DNA from: Candidatus Heimdallarchaeota archaeon
Lineage (GTDB): Archaea; Asgardarchaeota; Heimdallarchaeia; Heimdallarchaeales; Kariarchaeaceae
Direction of reading: 5' to 3'
Length of the DNA: 50,293 nucleotides
Assembly (NCBI GenBank): GCA_021399405.1
Contig: JAAFKL010000283.1
Span: 1 to 50,293 of the forward strand
Under the pieces are notes generated by a model. That model saw only the letters and a list, made by a program, of their open reading frames with translations. It searched no databases and was not told where the DNA came from. This document shows positions 24,906 to 34,275 of this stretch, in pieces (within the stretch, counting starts at the first letter, position 1; every line of letters starts with the position of its first letter). The position numbers and the translations under genes are program-made.

Positions 24906-25682
24906 TTAATAAGCAACAATAAACACTCTATCTTTGAGTGCTTTAGTACTAGCTACGAGATTTTCTAATGAACTGTCATAAATCGCACAATTGGTAAATC
25001 CTACTTCTTTGAGAATTTGGATTATTTCTTCCAATTCAAATATGCTATTAAACATAAGTTCGTCAAATCTCTTGTAACATCCATCACCTAGTTTATCTAT
25101 GAAACCCATAACTCGAGTGTATGCTTTATTTTCTCCGACATCGTATTTGCCATGCATAATATACACGATTGACTTATCATCAGATTCATCCAAATCGACA
25201 AAATTCCAGTTTTTTAATACATATTTTGTGTTTAAATCAAATATGAAACAACCCCCTTCATTCAAATTATTGAAAACATTGATAAAGCAAGATCTCACAT
25301 CCTCAATATTTGATAGATGATTTATGGAATCGAATGTTGAAATAACAAAATCGAAATTTTCTTCAAAATCAAATTGTTGAGCTAACCCTTCAACAAATTT
25401 TGCGCTACCTAGATTAATTTCTTTATGTAATTTCATTCTCGCAAGTTCAAGCATAGATGATGATTGATCTAATCCAACTACTTTGTATCCTTGATCACAT
25501 AAAATTTTTGAAAGTCTACCAGTCCCACAACAAAGATCTAACACTCTTGAATTCTCTACATTGGGAGTGGAATATTTTAAGTAAATATCGCTAATTTTCG
25601 GTCCAATCTCATCAATGAAATCACTCCAAAAGCGATCATAGATCTGAGAAAATTCATTTCCATAAAGATTGAATTTCTCCAT
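24906..25682 (-). CDS. class I SAM-dependent methyltransferase
   Basis: Cytoplasmic methyltransferase of 258 residues. Motif I, VLDLCCGTGRLSKILCDQGY (48-67), and the following VVGLDQSSSMLELAR (acidic loop Asp73) form the SAM site. FDFVISTFDSINHL is motif II, and LNEGGCFIFDLNTK motif III. The N-terminal FSQIYDRFWSDFIDEIGPKI and the middle insert resemble small-molecule methyltransferases of the UbiE/YcgJ group. Substrate unknown. It lies upstream of the antitoxin-like gene on the same strand, without overlap. Confidence 0.9.
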   Translation of the reverse strand: MEKFNLYGNEFSQIYDRFWSDFIDEIGPKISDIYLKYSTPNVENSRVLDLCCGTGRLSKILCDQGYKVVGLDQSSSMLELARMKLHKEINLGSAKFVEGLAQQFDFEENFDFVISTFDSINHLSNIEDVRSCFINVFNNLNEGGCFIFDLNTKYVLKNWNFVDLDESDDKSIVYIMHGKYDVGENKAYTRVMGFIDKLGDGCYKRFDELMFNSIFELEEIIQILKEVGFTNCAIYDSSLENLVASTKALKDRVFIVAY

Positions 25683-25896
25683 ACATTATTATTAATCAAT
25701 GATTTTTTAGTTCACGTGGTGCTTGAGCAGATCTAAGTTAGGAATATTTCTTAATTTTTTTGAAGTGTAATATAAAACAACGAAATTTGTCACTCGTCAA
25801 AGAATTTTGATTTATTTTAAAATTTCAACTAATTGTTAATTGTAGTAAAACTATCACAGGATAAGTATTTAAACAAAAGAGCAATATTAAAATTAT

Positions 25897-27081
25897 ATGA
25901 GTGATGAAGCTGGTCTGGGAACTCTATTACCCCCCGTAATTCTTGTAATTCTAACATCCGCTATTTTTTTAATCCTTTACAAAAAAAGGAAAGATGAACG
26001 TGTTAGAGCTTTAGATTGGCCGATGTCAATTTTTGGGTCAACCGCACTTCTTGGTGTGATGCAGACTCTCAAGCTATTATTTCATGATGAATGGCTAATA
26101 TTTTCCAAAGTTGATGAATTCAATCAACTCAATCCTGAAGTTGACCTTTCTGTAGCAGCAGATCCAGTAAGATTCATACACATAATTATTTTAATAATCC
26201 TTTATGTATTTGCAGAACAGTTCTTGGGCGATCGATTACACCCTTTTAGATTATTTGTGATGAGCTTTTTAGTTGGAATTTATTACTTCCTTTCTTACTA
26301 CTTTTTGCGAACAGGAACAGTTGTTTATTCAGATGAGTTATTTCCAGGATTTAGACATACTGGGTTTGATTCTTTTATTTTTGACGTAATTCAATTATTT
26401 GCAGTAGGGTCAATATTGTATTCTTATTACTCTCAATATAGAGTAACTGAAGAGGATCAATTTAAGCGAAATTTAATAATAATTCAAGCAGCCGTATTGT
26501 TATTTTTTGTTACCTCTTTTCTAGAGATATTAGAACATATCACTGAATCGGTTGTAGTTGATGCTTTTCTAACCAGTATCCCGACCTTCATGATACTGGC
26601 ATACTATTACATCAAATACCCTAATTTTGTGTATTTAGCCCCTTGTAAAATACAATTTCTACAACTTGTTTCCTCATCTGGTCAATTGCTATATGCTGCT
26701 GAATTGAAAGAAGATTTGGATACAACGGATTTTCTAGTAGGTCCTAGCTTAACTTCAATAGGAGTAATAATCAAAGAACTGGTAGGTAAAGACTCAGGTG
26801 ATTTCAACATAAAGAAATTTGAGTATAATGATGGATTCATTCTTTTTGAACAAGTTGGAGATCTTAGCGCAATAATCCAAACTGATCGTCCTTCATTTAT
26901 ATTAAAACGTGCTCTTCGATATTTTGTAAGGGAATTTGATGTAACTTTTAGCGATCAAATTAGTGATTATAGAGGAATCATCGAGCCTACTAAAGATGGT
27001 ATATCTCCAGATGATATATTCCGTCAATGTATCCCAATAGTTCAATCCAGAACTTTGTTATCCATGCAAAAACAAAATTAA
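25897..27081 (+). CDS. 7TM membrane sensor with C-terminal longin-like domain
   Basis: A 394-residue protein. About seven hydrophobic segments occupy residues 10-250 (e.g. TLLPPVILVILTSAIFLILY, FIHIIILIILYVFAEQFLG, LIIIQAAVLLFFVTSFLEIL). The cytoplasmic C-terminal part (about 258-370) is a longin/roadblock-like domain: QFLQLVSSSGQLLYAAELKE, FLVGPSLTSIGVIIKELVG, IKKFEYNDGFILFEQVGDLS. It has the same order and key phrases as the two domains in the receiver-containing protein at 19042-21477. The layout resembles histidine-kinase 7TM sensors but with this domain in place of the kinase. It probably senses a membrane or lipid-related signal and passes it on by protein contact; this is inference. 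Confidence 0.75.
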   Translation: MSDEAGLGTLLPPVILVILTSAIFLILYKKRKDERVRALDWPMSIFGSTALLGVMQTLKLLFHDEWLIFSKVDEFNQLNPEVDLSVAADPVRFIHIIILIILYVFAEQFLGDRLHPFRLFVMSFLVGIYYFLSYYFLRTGTVVYSDELFPGFRHTGFDSFIFDVIQLFAVGSILYSYYSQYRVTEEDQFKRNLIIIQAAVLLFFVTSFLEILEHITESVVVDAFLTSIPTFMILAYYYIKYPNFVYLAPCKIQFLQLVSSSGQLLYAAELKEDLDTTDFLVGPSLTSIGVIIKELVGKDSGDFNIKKFEYNDGFILFEQVGDLSAIIQTDRPSFILKRALRYFVREFDVTFSDQISDYRGIIEPTKDGISPDDIFRQCIPIVQSRTLLSMQKQN

Positions 27082-27103
27082 TTTGTTTCCAACGAATCCA
27101 TAT

Positions 27104-27418
27104 TCATTTCTTGGGATAGCTTAACAATTTGTTGGTTAATTTTGTTGCATCGTCGACTGAAGACCTAATTTTTTGCAACTGAAATAATAATTCTGTTTTA
27201 TTATTAAGATCCAATAAAGCCAGATCTGCGAATCCAGCTATAATCGTAAGAATATTGTTAAGATCATGTCCAACCGATCTTGCCAATTTAGCAAGATTGA
27301 TTTGTTTTTCTGAGTCCAAATTATCTGAAATTAAGAACCACCATGTATAAAAAATAATTTGAGTTACATAATTAAAATGTTCTTCACGCAAAAAAGTAAG
27401 TTGACCTAAAACTTTCAA
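27104..27418 (-). CDS. histidine-kinase fragment: phosphoacceptor (DHp) domain only
   Basis: A 104-residue protein. Residues about 42-100 are a HisKA-like helical hairpin with the H-box SVGHDLNNILTIIAGFADLA, histidine at 51, and a second helix ending TKLTNKLLSYPKK. The ATPase (HATPase_c) domain is absent: the stop comes directly after the hairpin and the next gene starts downstream on the other strand. It could be a truncated kinase remnant or a working phosphotransfer (HPt-like) protein. Residues 1-40 are not recognised. It is convergent with the 7TM-longin sensor gene. Confidence 0.65.
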   Translation of the reverse strand: MKVLGQLTFLREEHFNYVTQIIFYTWWFLISDNLDSEKQINLAKLARSVGHDLNNILTIIAGFADLALLDLNNKTELLFQLQKIRSSVDDATKLTNKLLSYPKK

Positions 27419-27457
27419 TAACTAATAATATCAATAAAAGTGATTGTGACAATGATC

Positions 27458-28252
27458 CTACCTTGTTTTGATAAATCCATCTATTGGATAATTTGTTATA
27501 TTTTCAATTTCGTTGCTATCAATTAATTTGAGAATATAATTGGAAACGTCCTCTTCTGACAAGCCGAAATTAGATGCAATTGTTTCATAACTAATTTCTA
27601 CATTATCATTTTCTTCGATTGTTGAATTTATGTAAACACCTATGTCTTGAATAATATTATTTCGCCGTCTTACAATATCATCATTTCCCAAAAGTAATTC
27701 TGATTTACCATCCCTCATTGCTTCCTTTGCGATATCTATCACAATTTCTCGAATCTCTTGATTAACCTGTGATGTTATTTTATCGAAGGTTACATACCCT
27801 TCTTCTAAATTATGCTTGTTTACGGCGTCATACCATTCTTGTAAGATGAATGAATTTAGATATAGCAAACTTCCTTTTCTATTAAAAATTGGTTTGGATA
27901 ATTTTTTATTAACACCATGACTTTCTAATGCCATATATACACGTTTTTGACCTATATCACCCCAAGATTGAGAGATTTCATCAAGATCAACTGGACCTTT
28001 CATTAAATTTACCCAAATAGAGTCATATTTAGAATTGGCTTTAAACAGAAACCAACCTTTGGTTCCAATGAATTGCCCTTCAATTTTACCACTTTCCAAG
28101 AACTGGTTTACAACCTTGGTAATGATATCAAGGCTGATTTTCGGAAACAAATCTGGAAAAAAGATCGAAGCTTGATTAAATTCCATGGTCTGTAGGTCTT
28201 CTGCTACTTTTTCCTCAGGAGCTTTACGAGATAGCTTTTTGAGAAATTTCAT
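27458..28252 (-). CDS. winged-helix repeat protein, possibly UFL1-like
   Basis: A 264-residue protein with no membrane segments. Three winged-helix-like units can be seen: ISLDIITKVVNQFLESGKIEGQF followed by a WFLF wing (about 40-70); VDLDEISQSWGDIGQKRVYM (90-115); and VEISYETIASNFGLSEEDVS followed by NYILKLIDSNEI (220-255). A helical, basic stretch lies between them. The order 'wing - short linker - helix pair' resembles the N-terminal wH array of UFL1 (the UFM1 E3 ligase) and PCI-type proteins, known in Asgard archaea. This is suggestive only; a general wH repeat or adaptor protein is equally possible. Confidence 0.6.
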   Translation of the reverse strand: MKFLKKLSRKAPEEKVAEDLQTMEFNQASIFFPDLFPKISLDIITKVVNQFLESGKIEGQFIGTKGWFLFKANSKYDSIWVNLMKGPVDLDEISQSWGDIGQKRVYMALESHGVNKKLSKPIFNRKGSLLYLNSFILQEWYDAVNKHNLEEGYVTFDKITSQVNQEIREIVIDIAKEAMRDGKSELLLGNDDIVRRRNNIIQDIGVYINSTIEENDNVEISYETIASNFGLSEEDVSNYILKLIDSNEIENITNYPIDGFIKTR

Positions 28253-28302
28253 TGTGATACAACTTCTATAATGAGAGTATTTAGAAACTAGGTAATGTGA
28301 GT

Positions 28303-31146
28303 TTACAAATTCTCAAGATTCTCAATTTTTGATTCATTTTCAGGTTCTTTATGTCTGAAAAGTAATATTGCTGGAACTAAGATTGTTCGAATAAAGTAAA
28401 CATCAATAACTACTGCGATAAAAGTTACCAACCCAAATTGTCTTGTTAATACAATATTACCGGTAGTTAGAGAGAGGAAGGAAAATGCCATTGCTAATCC
28501 TGATGTTCTAATGGCAGGTCCTGATTTTTGAAGAGCAACATTAATTGCATCTATTAATTTAGCACCGTTATTCAACTCTTCTTGAATTCTTGAGTATATG
28601 TAAATATCAAAATCCGCACCAAGTCCTAACAGAATAATAATCGCTGTCGTAACAATTAGTAGATTTAATGGAGTTCCGTAGATTACATTCCAAAGAATAA
28701 CACTTATTGCTAAAGCATAGATTGAACCTATTATAATAGTAATTTCTAATCTTAGAGGTACAGAAATTGATCTGAATTGATACCAAAGAAACAATGTGAG
28801 TAATATCAAAGCGACTGTTATTTGTTGAAATAGCTCGTCTGTTACGCTTTGTTGAAAATCTAAATTTGTCAATGTGAATCCACTTAGGGATATTCCTTCA
28901 ATCGATGGAAGTGTATCTTGTATTTCTAAAATATATTCAATTAGTGATTCTGTAGTTCTAAGTGCAGCGTTTGAATTGGGACTATCTCTGAGTCCTAAAA
29001 TGATGTAAACCTCATTAGCTGAAGGTATAATCAATTCATCTCGAACAATTGAGTAAGTATAACTGTCTATTAAATTTAGAGTCAAATTAAAAGGGACCGC
29101 TTTCCCAAATGGATGTGAATACGACACAACTGTTGAGATTCCATTCATAATCCGAAAATTCTCAGTTAGAGATCTGATTGCCTGATATTGTGTTTCTGAC
29201 AAGGCAGAATTGTTGATTGTCCCTAGTTTTACTTTCACCAATATTTTTGAGAAGAAATTTGCAGGATAATGCTCTGCAAAAATATTTGTGGCGAGGTCAG
29301 TTTGACCTCCTTCTCCAACGTAATCATCGGCTGACAAGTTTGCATTAGAATTCATGATAATTGTAAGTGAGAGAATTAAAAGTAAAATACTAACAACAAT
29401 ATATTTCCGATAGTTGGAATAGTTGATATTTATCCCTCGCATAGTAATTTTGTTAATGGTAGAGAAATCAATTGAATTCAAAATTTTAGCTGAATTCAGA
29501 TAGACAGCAGGTAACAAAAATGCTAGTAGAAATAATTCAATCAGGATTCCAACAGCAGCAATATATGTTAATCCTACAATCATACCCAAGGATGACCCCA
29601 TTAAAGGTAGAAAAGTTAGGAAAATTGCAGTTCCAGAAATAAATATTGCGTGAATAGCTGTTTTCGATGCTTTCATAACAGAGTCGAAGTGATCATTTGA
29701 TTCTCGCTCTTCTTTGTATCTAAATGCAAAAAATATGGTATAGTTAAGAGCTGCACCAAATAATAATGCTGATCCAATGCTAACAGATACATCTACTAAA
29801 AATACAAAATTAGGAGCAAAAGTCAGGAGCAAGCCTTTTGCTGTTTGGGTAGTGGTCCAGGATAGAACCAAGGATAAGATAATAAGACGAATATCCTTTA
29901 GCCAGAAAATCAGTATAATTAATACTAGAATTATCGTTAATATGTCTAATCTTTGAAATTCTTCATCTAAGTTTTCACTCCTTTCCTTTTGATAATTAAG
30001 CAAAGACATAATTGCAAATTCGTAACCAAAACCATTAGTTTTAGACATCCTCTCGAATTTCTGACTAAAAAATGTCAGAATATCATTGAGTTGATCTTTG
30101 GTAATATCCGAATTCAAACGGAATTGAATAATGATTGAAGTAATTTCAGTTCCGTTTTCACTGTTAGATAATGCAGTTCGCAATAAATTTGCAGTTTCAG
30201 GAACTAATCCATATGGATTATAATCTCCTCTTATGAAAGGTATTAATTGATTAGAGGCATAAATAGAAGGATGATTTACATTACCTCCATCAAAATTATC
30301 ATGAATAAAATCTAGAGCTTCTTGATCTTGATTGTTAAAAATTATTTCCGAGACAAGAGAGATAACAAAATCCTCCTCCCAGATTGTCTCTGGTGTTAAT
30401 CGAAAAAATAATTCACCAATAATATTCTCATATTCCGAGGACAAATTATCACCCACCCAATATCCGGTATTTGTTTCCCATTCAGAAATTAAACTCGGAT
30501 AAGGATCTACAATATCTTCATTTTCTAAAAGAAACAATTTTGTTTTGTTTAACCAATCTATTGCTAGATCTAGGAAACGAAAGCCTTTGCTTAAAGTAGA
30601 CAATTTTGATTGTACAAGTAAAGAGGTTTGATTGAATGCAAGTTCTGCATAATTTTCAGTAGAATTATTTTTTAGGATCTTGTAAGTTTGAATTAATTGA
30701 TTTGTTCCATCTATAACTAAGTAAGTGGTAATATTGGCAATAGCGGTTGCAAAAAATAGGCTGTTCATATATGATTTGAGGACGTTATCGAATTGATTGA
30801 ATATGTGGGTTGAATGCCCATCTTGAGATAGTGTGATCCTACTTATTGAATTAGTAATAAACTCATTCAGTTCTATTTCCAACCATGTTTTGAACTCACT
30901 CGAAATAATATTACTATCACCATCAACAACAACTATGATATTACTTTTTAAAGATGAGAAGGAAGTTACCTCTTGATCATCAGTAATATTATCAACACGT
31001 AAATCCGCACCTAGAATCTCGACCGTATTAACTCCGATAGGGAGGAAAATGGCATAAATCACCAAACCTAACAATAGAATTATTTTGTTATATCTCTGGA
31101 TTACCAATAAAAATTTCGAGATTTCGTGAGATTTCAATATCCTCAA
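28303..31146 (-). CDS. MMPL/RND superfamily transporter
   Basis: A 947-residue membrane protein with two RND repeats. Each half has one hydrophobic segment, a large outside domain (residues about 40-395 and 620-760), then five more segments, about 12 in total. The second half has GLGADFDIYIYSRIQEE, the usual proton-relay motif (G-x-x-x-D-F/Y). In the first half the matching site is GAALNYTIFFAFRYKEE, with Asn where Asp is expected. Family members export lipids, siderophores or hydrophobic compounds; in archaea the substrate is usually unknown. It follows the exported protein gene at 31243-32952 on the same strand, 96 bases apart. Confidence 0.88.
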   Translation of the reverse strand: MRILKSHEISKFLLVIQRYNKIILLLGLVIYAIFLPIGVNTVEILGADLRVDNITDDQEVTSFSSLKSNIIVVVDGDSNIISSEFKTWLEIELNEFITNSISRITLSQDGHSTHIFNQFDNVLKSYMNSLFFATAIANITTYLVIDGTNQLIQTYKILKNNSTENYAELAFNQTSLLVQSKLSTLSKGFRFLDLAIDWLNKTKLFLLENEDIVDPYPSLISEWETNTGYWVGDNLSSEYENIIGELFFRLTPETIWEEDFVISLVSEIIFNNQDQEALDFIHDNFDGGNVNHPSIYASNQLIPFIRGDYNPYGLVPETANLLRTALSNSENGTEITSIIIQFRLNSDITKDQLNDILTFFSQKFERMSKTNGFGYEFAIMSLLNYQKERSENLDEEFQRLDILTIILVLIILIFWLKDIRLIILSLVLSWTTTQTAKGLLLTFAPNFVFLVDVSVSIGSALLFGAALNYTIFFAFRYKEERESNDHFDSVMKASKTAIHAIFISGTAIFLTFLPLMGSSLGMIVGLTYIAAVGILIELFLLAFLLPAVYLNSAKILNSIDFSTINKITMRGININYSNYRKYIVVSILLLILSLTIIMNSNANLSADDYVGEGGQTDLATNIFAEHYPANFFSKILVKVKLGTINNSALSETQYQAIRSLTENFRIMNGISTVVSYSHPFGKAVPFNLTLNLIDSYTYSIVRDELIIPSANEVYIILGLRDSPNSNAALRTTESLIEYILEIQDTLPSIEGISLSGFTLTNLDFQQSVTDELFQQITVALILLTLFLWYQFRSISVPLRLEITIIIGSIYALAISVILWNVIYGTPLNLLIVTTAIIILLGLGADFDIYIYSRIQEELNNGAKLIDAINVALQKSGPAIRTSGLAMAFSFLSLTTGNIVLTRQFGLVTFIAVVIDVYFIRTILVPAILLFRHKEPENESKIENLENL

Positions 31147-31242
31147 TATTCGGCAAATTCTTTATAGAATTAATATGATTATATAATGAATTTAATTTTG
31201 ATAAATTTAATATTTTATTTTGATTTAATTTGAGTTATGAAT

Positions 31243-32952
31243 TTAGTATCTTCGTTTTCTAATAATGAGACCAAATGACATGATCGAGATTATAGCTAGA
31301 TAGAAATCAAATCCAGGTACATCCAAACCAGGACCAGAATCGTCACCACCACTCACAGCATCATTTCCGTCATCTCCAACATTATCAACCAATGGTTCAT
31401 CGGATTGGAAGTTGGATTTGAGTACAAATCTTGCATTTGTGATTGAAACTGATTCACCAGTAGTTAAACTGACGGATCCAGAGCCTTTGAATGATAATTC
31501 AGTTAATAAACCATATTTATCATAGACCATCTTACCAGATGTACTTTGTTGAATTGTGATTGTTGCATCTGCGGTAGCTGGGTCTCCGTCATCAAGTGGA
31601 CCGGTTAAATCGAAATCAGTTGAAGTATCAAGTTGATATCCACCATTCGTTGGTCTTCCATTGTATGAGATATCAAGAGTGCCAGTAACATCTGTTTCTG
31701 CGGCTAATGCCTCAACTAATAAGGTTTCGTAACCTTCTAGGACTGCTGAAATTGAAAAATCGAAAGCCTCATAGATCGCCCAATCTTCAGTGATTGCGAA
31801 ACCTGGACCAGATAAAAGCCTCTGATAATCAGCCTCTGTGAAACCAAATGTGTCCATACTTGAGCTGACCATAAGTCGAGGTAGTTGATAATTTAGTGTA
31901 CCAAAGCCTGCTAACCAAACGTCGCCATCTAATGGAACCATTGCATCCAATTCACCATCATAGGTGCTTCCTTCAACACGGTAATATAATCCATCGATCT
32001 CAGCAACAGTCAAATCAAGTAAGACTTTTCCAGAGAGTCCGTCCATGACTGCGATAATTGCGTCAAGTTGGGTCGCTGCATCTGCTTGTTCTGTAGCGTC
32101 GAAACCAGCTAATTCATAATTAAAGCCTACATCATCAAGTGTTAGTTGCCAATCATCACCAACATTCAGTTTGAGTGGTTTGTATTCTTTCGTCTCAAGT
32201 CCAAGTTTCATATGAGCCTGAGTTCCATTAATATCTGCCGTCAATTCAATTGATTGGAGTAATCCATCAGTTTTTCTCCATGAACCAGAAACATCAAGTG
32301 AATTGGTGCTGTTTGGATCTTCTCCATGAACGTCGAGAGCAAATTCTGCTGCATCATTTGTAATGGTCATTGTCCATCCTTCACTAGCAAGTGCAGTTTT
32401 TGCTTCGTTTGCTACTGCTTCATGCATGGCATAATCGTCGTTCAATACTAATGGTAAAGGTAGTACAGATTCAGGCATGTCAGTTACGTTAAAAACGGTA
32501 GTTGTACCAAAAGTGATTGGAAAGGGTAATCCAGCACCTGCAGGTAATATTACATCTTCGAAACCAGTATCAGATGTATTAGATGGAACAGTTAAAGTTA
32601 TACTTGATCCTAAAATACCACCTGTTGAAATATCCACTGTGGGTACGAGTCCTGTTTTAACCACACTGCCATCATAATACGTCAAAGTTTCTTTTTGAAC
32701 ATTCATGACCTTAACGTAAACTTGAGATCCGACAAGAGTACCGGTAATTGTCCCCTCAGATGGATCATCAGGAGTTATTAAATCTCCCAAAGGAGTGAAT
32801 TCCTCCACGGTATACCAAATTGTGTCCCCAGCTTGTATATCTGTAGAAATTTCTGCTGCTTGAGTTGTGCTAATCGTATTGAAAAATAGAAAAGCACTCA
32901 TTGTGAGAATTCCAATAAATAACAAAGCTTTGTAAGACTTGTTTATTTTCAT
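31243..32952 (-). CDS. exported protein with C-terminal membrane anchor
   Basis: A 569-residue exported protein. N-terminal signal peptide (KALLFIGILTMSAFLFFNTISTTQAA) and C-terminal anchor: acidic/Gly linker GDDGNDAVSGGDDSGPGLD, then VPGFDFYLAIISIMSFGLII and RKRRY. The 'P-G-F' before the hydrophobic stretch and the basic tail recall PGF-CTERM-type sorting signals. The mature part is beta-rich, with no cysteines seen, and alternates hydrophobic strands and turns. Similar anchored proteins occur at 2442-3674 and 48066-50159. Function unknown; the position upstream of the RND transporter suggests that the two may be co-transcribed. Confidence 0.8.
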   Translation of the reverse strand: MKINKSYKALLFIGILTMSAFLFFNTISTTQAAEISTDIQAGDTIWYTVEEFTPLGDLITPDDPSEGTITGTLVGSQVYVKVMNVQKETLTYYDGSVVKTGLVPTVDISTGGILGSSITLTVPSNTSDTGFEDVILPAGAGLPFPITFGTTTVFNVTDMPESVLPLPLVLNDDYAMHEAVANEAKTALASEGWTMTITNDAAEFALDVHGEDPNSTNSLDVSGSWRKTDGLLQSIELTADINGTQAHMKLGLETKEYKPLKLNVGDDWQLTLDDVGFNYELAGFDATEQADAATQLDAIIAVMDGLSGKVLLDLTVAEIDGLYYRVEGSTYDGELDAMVPLDGDVWLAGFGTLNYQLPRLMVSSSMDTFGFTEADYQRLLSGPGFAITEDWAIYEAFDFSISAVLEGYETLLVEALAAETDVTGTLDISYNGRPTNGGYQLDTSTDFDLTGPLDDGDPATADATITIQQSTSGKMVYDKYGLLTELSFKGSGSVSLTTGESVSITNARFVLKSNFQSDEPLVDNVGDDGNDAVSGGDDSGPGLDVPGFDFYLAIISIMSFGLIIRKRRY

Positions 32953-33168
32953 TTTTTTTTTCCTCTTTAATCGATCGATTGACCGATCATTACAACCGTT
33001 CCAAACTTACGTGGATTAGTTAATGATTCTGTATCTTTCTACCTTATATATGTATTTGAAAACACCAAAACTAGAAATACATTTCTCGCTTCATTAACCA
33101 ATTTTAGGTGAATATTCAAGCTGTTTCGATCATTCTAAGGATGAATGAACTAAATGAAGACGAAGTCA

Positions 33169-33180
33169 AAAATATAACTT
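33169..33180 (+). promoter_or_regulatory. TATA box of the glycosyltransferase-like gene
   Basis: AAATATAACTTA centred about 40 bases before the ATG at 33214, leaving a short leader of about 10-15 bases if transcription starts 25-27 bases downstream. Confidence 0.4.
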
Positions 33181-33213
33181 ATTAATCTGAGATCAGAGGT
33201 TCATATGTAGAAT

Positions 33214-34275
33214 ATGCAAATTACTATTGCAATCTCAAAATTAGGATTCGGCCATCTAACTCGTCAATTTGCATTGTGTGAAGAAATACTCAATCAAAAT
33301 GAGAAAGTTAAGTTTCAATTTATTGTATCAGATCATCAAGAAAACGTGTTTAGGCATCATTTCAATTTGTTAAAAGCAACTACTTTTAGTAATTTTATCA
33401 CACCTGGGTTTTCATTAAGTAAACCGGACGAAGTCGACCTAGAATCTACAATATATTCATATCAAATGGCAATTGATTTTGATACTCAAATTCGAGATGA
33501 TACTACATGGGGACAAGTTTTAACTAATACAGACGTACTTATCAATGATATTGAATTTTTTCATAATCCAATTGCAAAGAAGATGGGGATACCGATAGTC
33601 AATATTTCAAATTTTACCTGGAGTGATCTTCTAGAACCTATTGCACCTACGATATTAACTAATAAAATAAAAGAATTCGAATCAATGAGTGATTATAATA
33701 TTAAACTACCATTTGCAACTGAGTGTTACAGTTTTGGAGATCAATACGAAGAATATGGTTTACTTGCAAGAAGGAGTAGCAAAGAAAAATCAGATTTAAT
33801 AAAAAGTCAATTTGAGAACAGCTCACCAATTATTTTTGTAACATCCTTACCACCTGATATGAAATCAAAAGATAATATTTTATCACATTTGGGAAAAAAT
33901 TATAATTTAATTATTACTTCGAATGTGGTCAATAACCTTGACACACCGGCTGATAATAAAATACTGATACTACCTATTGGAACATATGATATCCAAAATT
34001 ACATTGATGCCGTGGATGTCGTAATTGGTAAAACTGGATACGGATTAGTTTCTGAATGTGTATCAACATCCACTCCCTTAATGTATTGGACAAGAAAGGA
34101 TTATTTAGAAGATTCAGCACTATCACAAGGAATACAAGATATGAATTTAGGTCGAAAAATTGATCAGGGTTTTATTGATAATATTGATCCTACGATTGAA
34201 GAGATGATATCAAATAAAGGTAAAACCATGTTATTAGCCAATAAGAAAATTTCAGAAAGAATCCTTAATTTATGA
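33214..34275 (+). CDS. GT-B fold glycosyltransferase-like protein
   Basis: A 353-residue protein in the MurG/GT28-like group. The N-terminal glycine loop ISKLGFGHLTRQFALCEEIL (G-x-G-H-x-x-R) is at about 7-26. The C-terminal nucleotide-sugar region is IDAVDVVIGKTGYGLVSECV (about 267-286), followed by STPLMYWTRKDYLED. A near-identical layout occurs in the N-terminal part of L-arabinokinases and archaeal GT28-like proteins. No membrane segment. Donor and acceptor are unknown. Its 3' end overlaps the convergent cysS gene by six bases. Confidence 0.8.
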   Translation: MQITIAISKLGFGHLTRQFALCEEILNQNEKVKFQFIVSDHQENVFRHHFNLLKATTFSNFITPGFSLSKPDEVDLESTIYSYQMAIDFDTQIRDDTTWGQVLTNTDVLINDIEFFHNPIAKKMGIPIVNISNFTWSDLLEPIAPTILTNKIKEFESMSDYNIKLPFATECYSFGDQYEEYGLLARRSSKEKSDLIKSQFENSSPIIFVTSLPPDMKSKDNILSHLGKNYNLIITSNVVNNLDTPADNKILILPIGTYDIQNYIDAVDVVIGKTGYGLVSECVSTSTPLMYWTRKDYLEDSALSQGIQDMNLGRKIDQGFIDNIDPTIEEMISNKGKTMLLANKKISERILNL

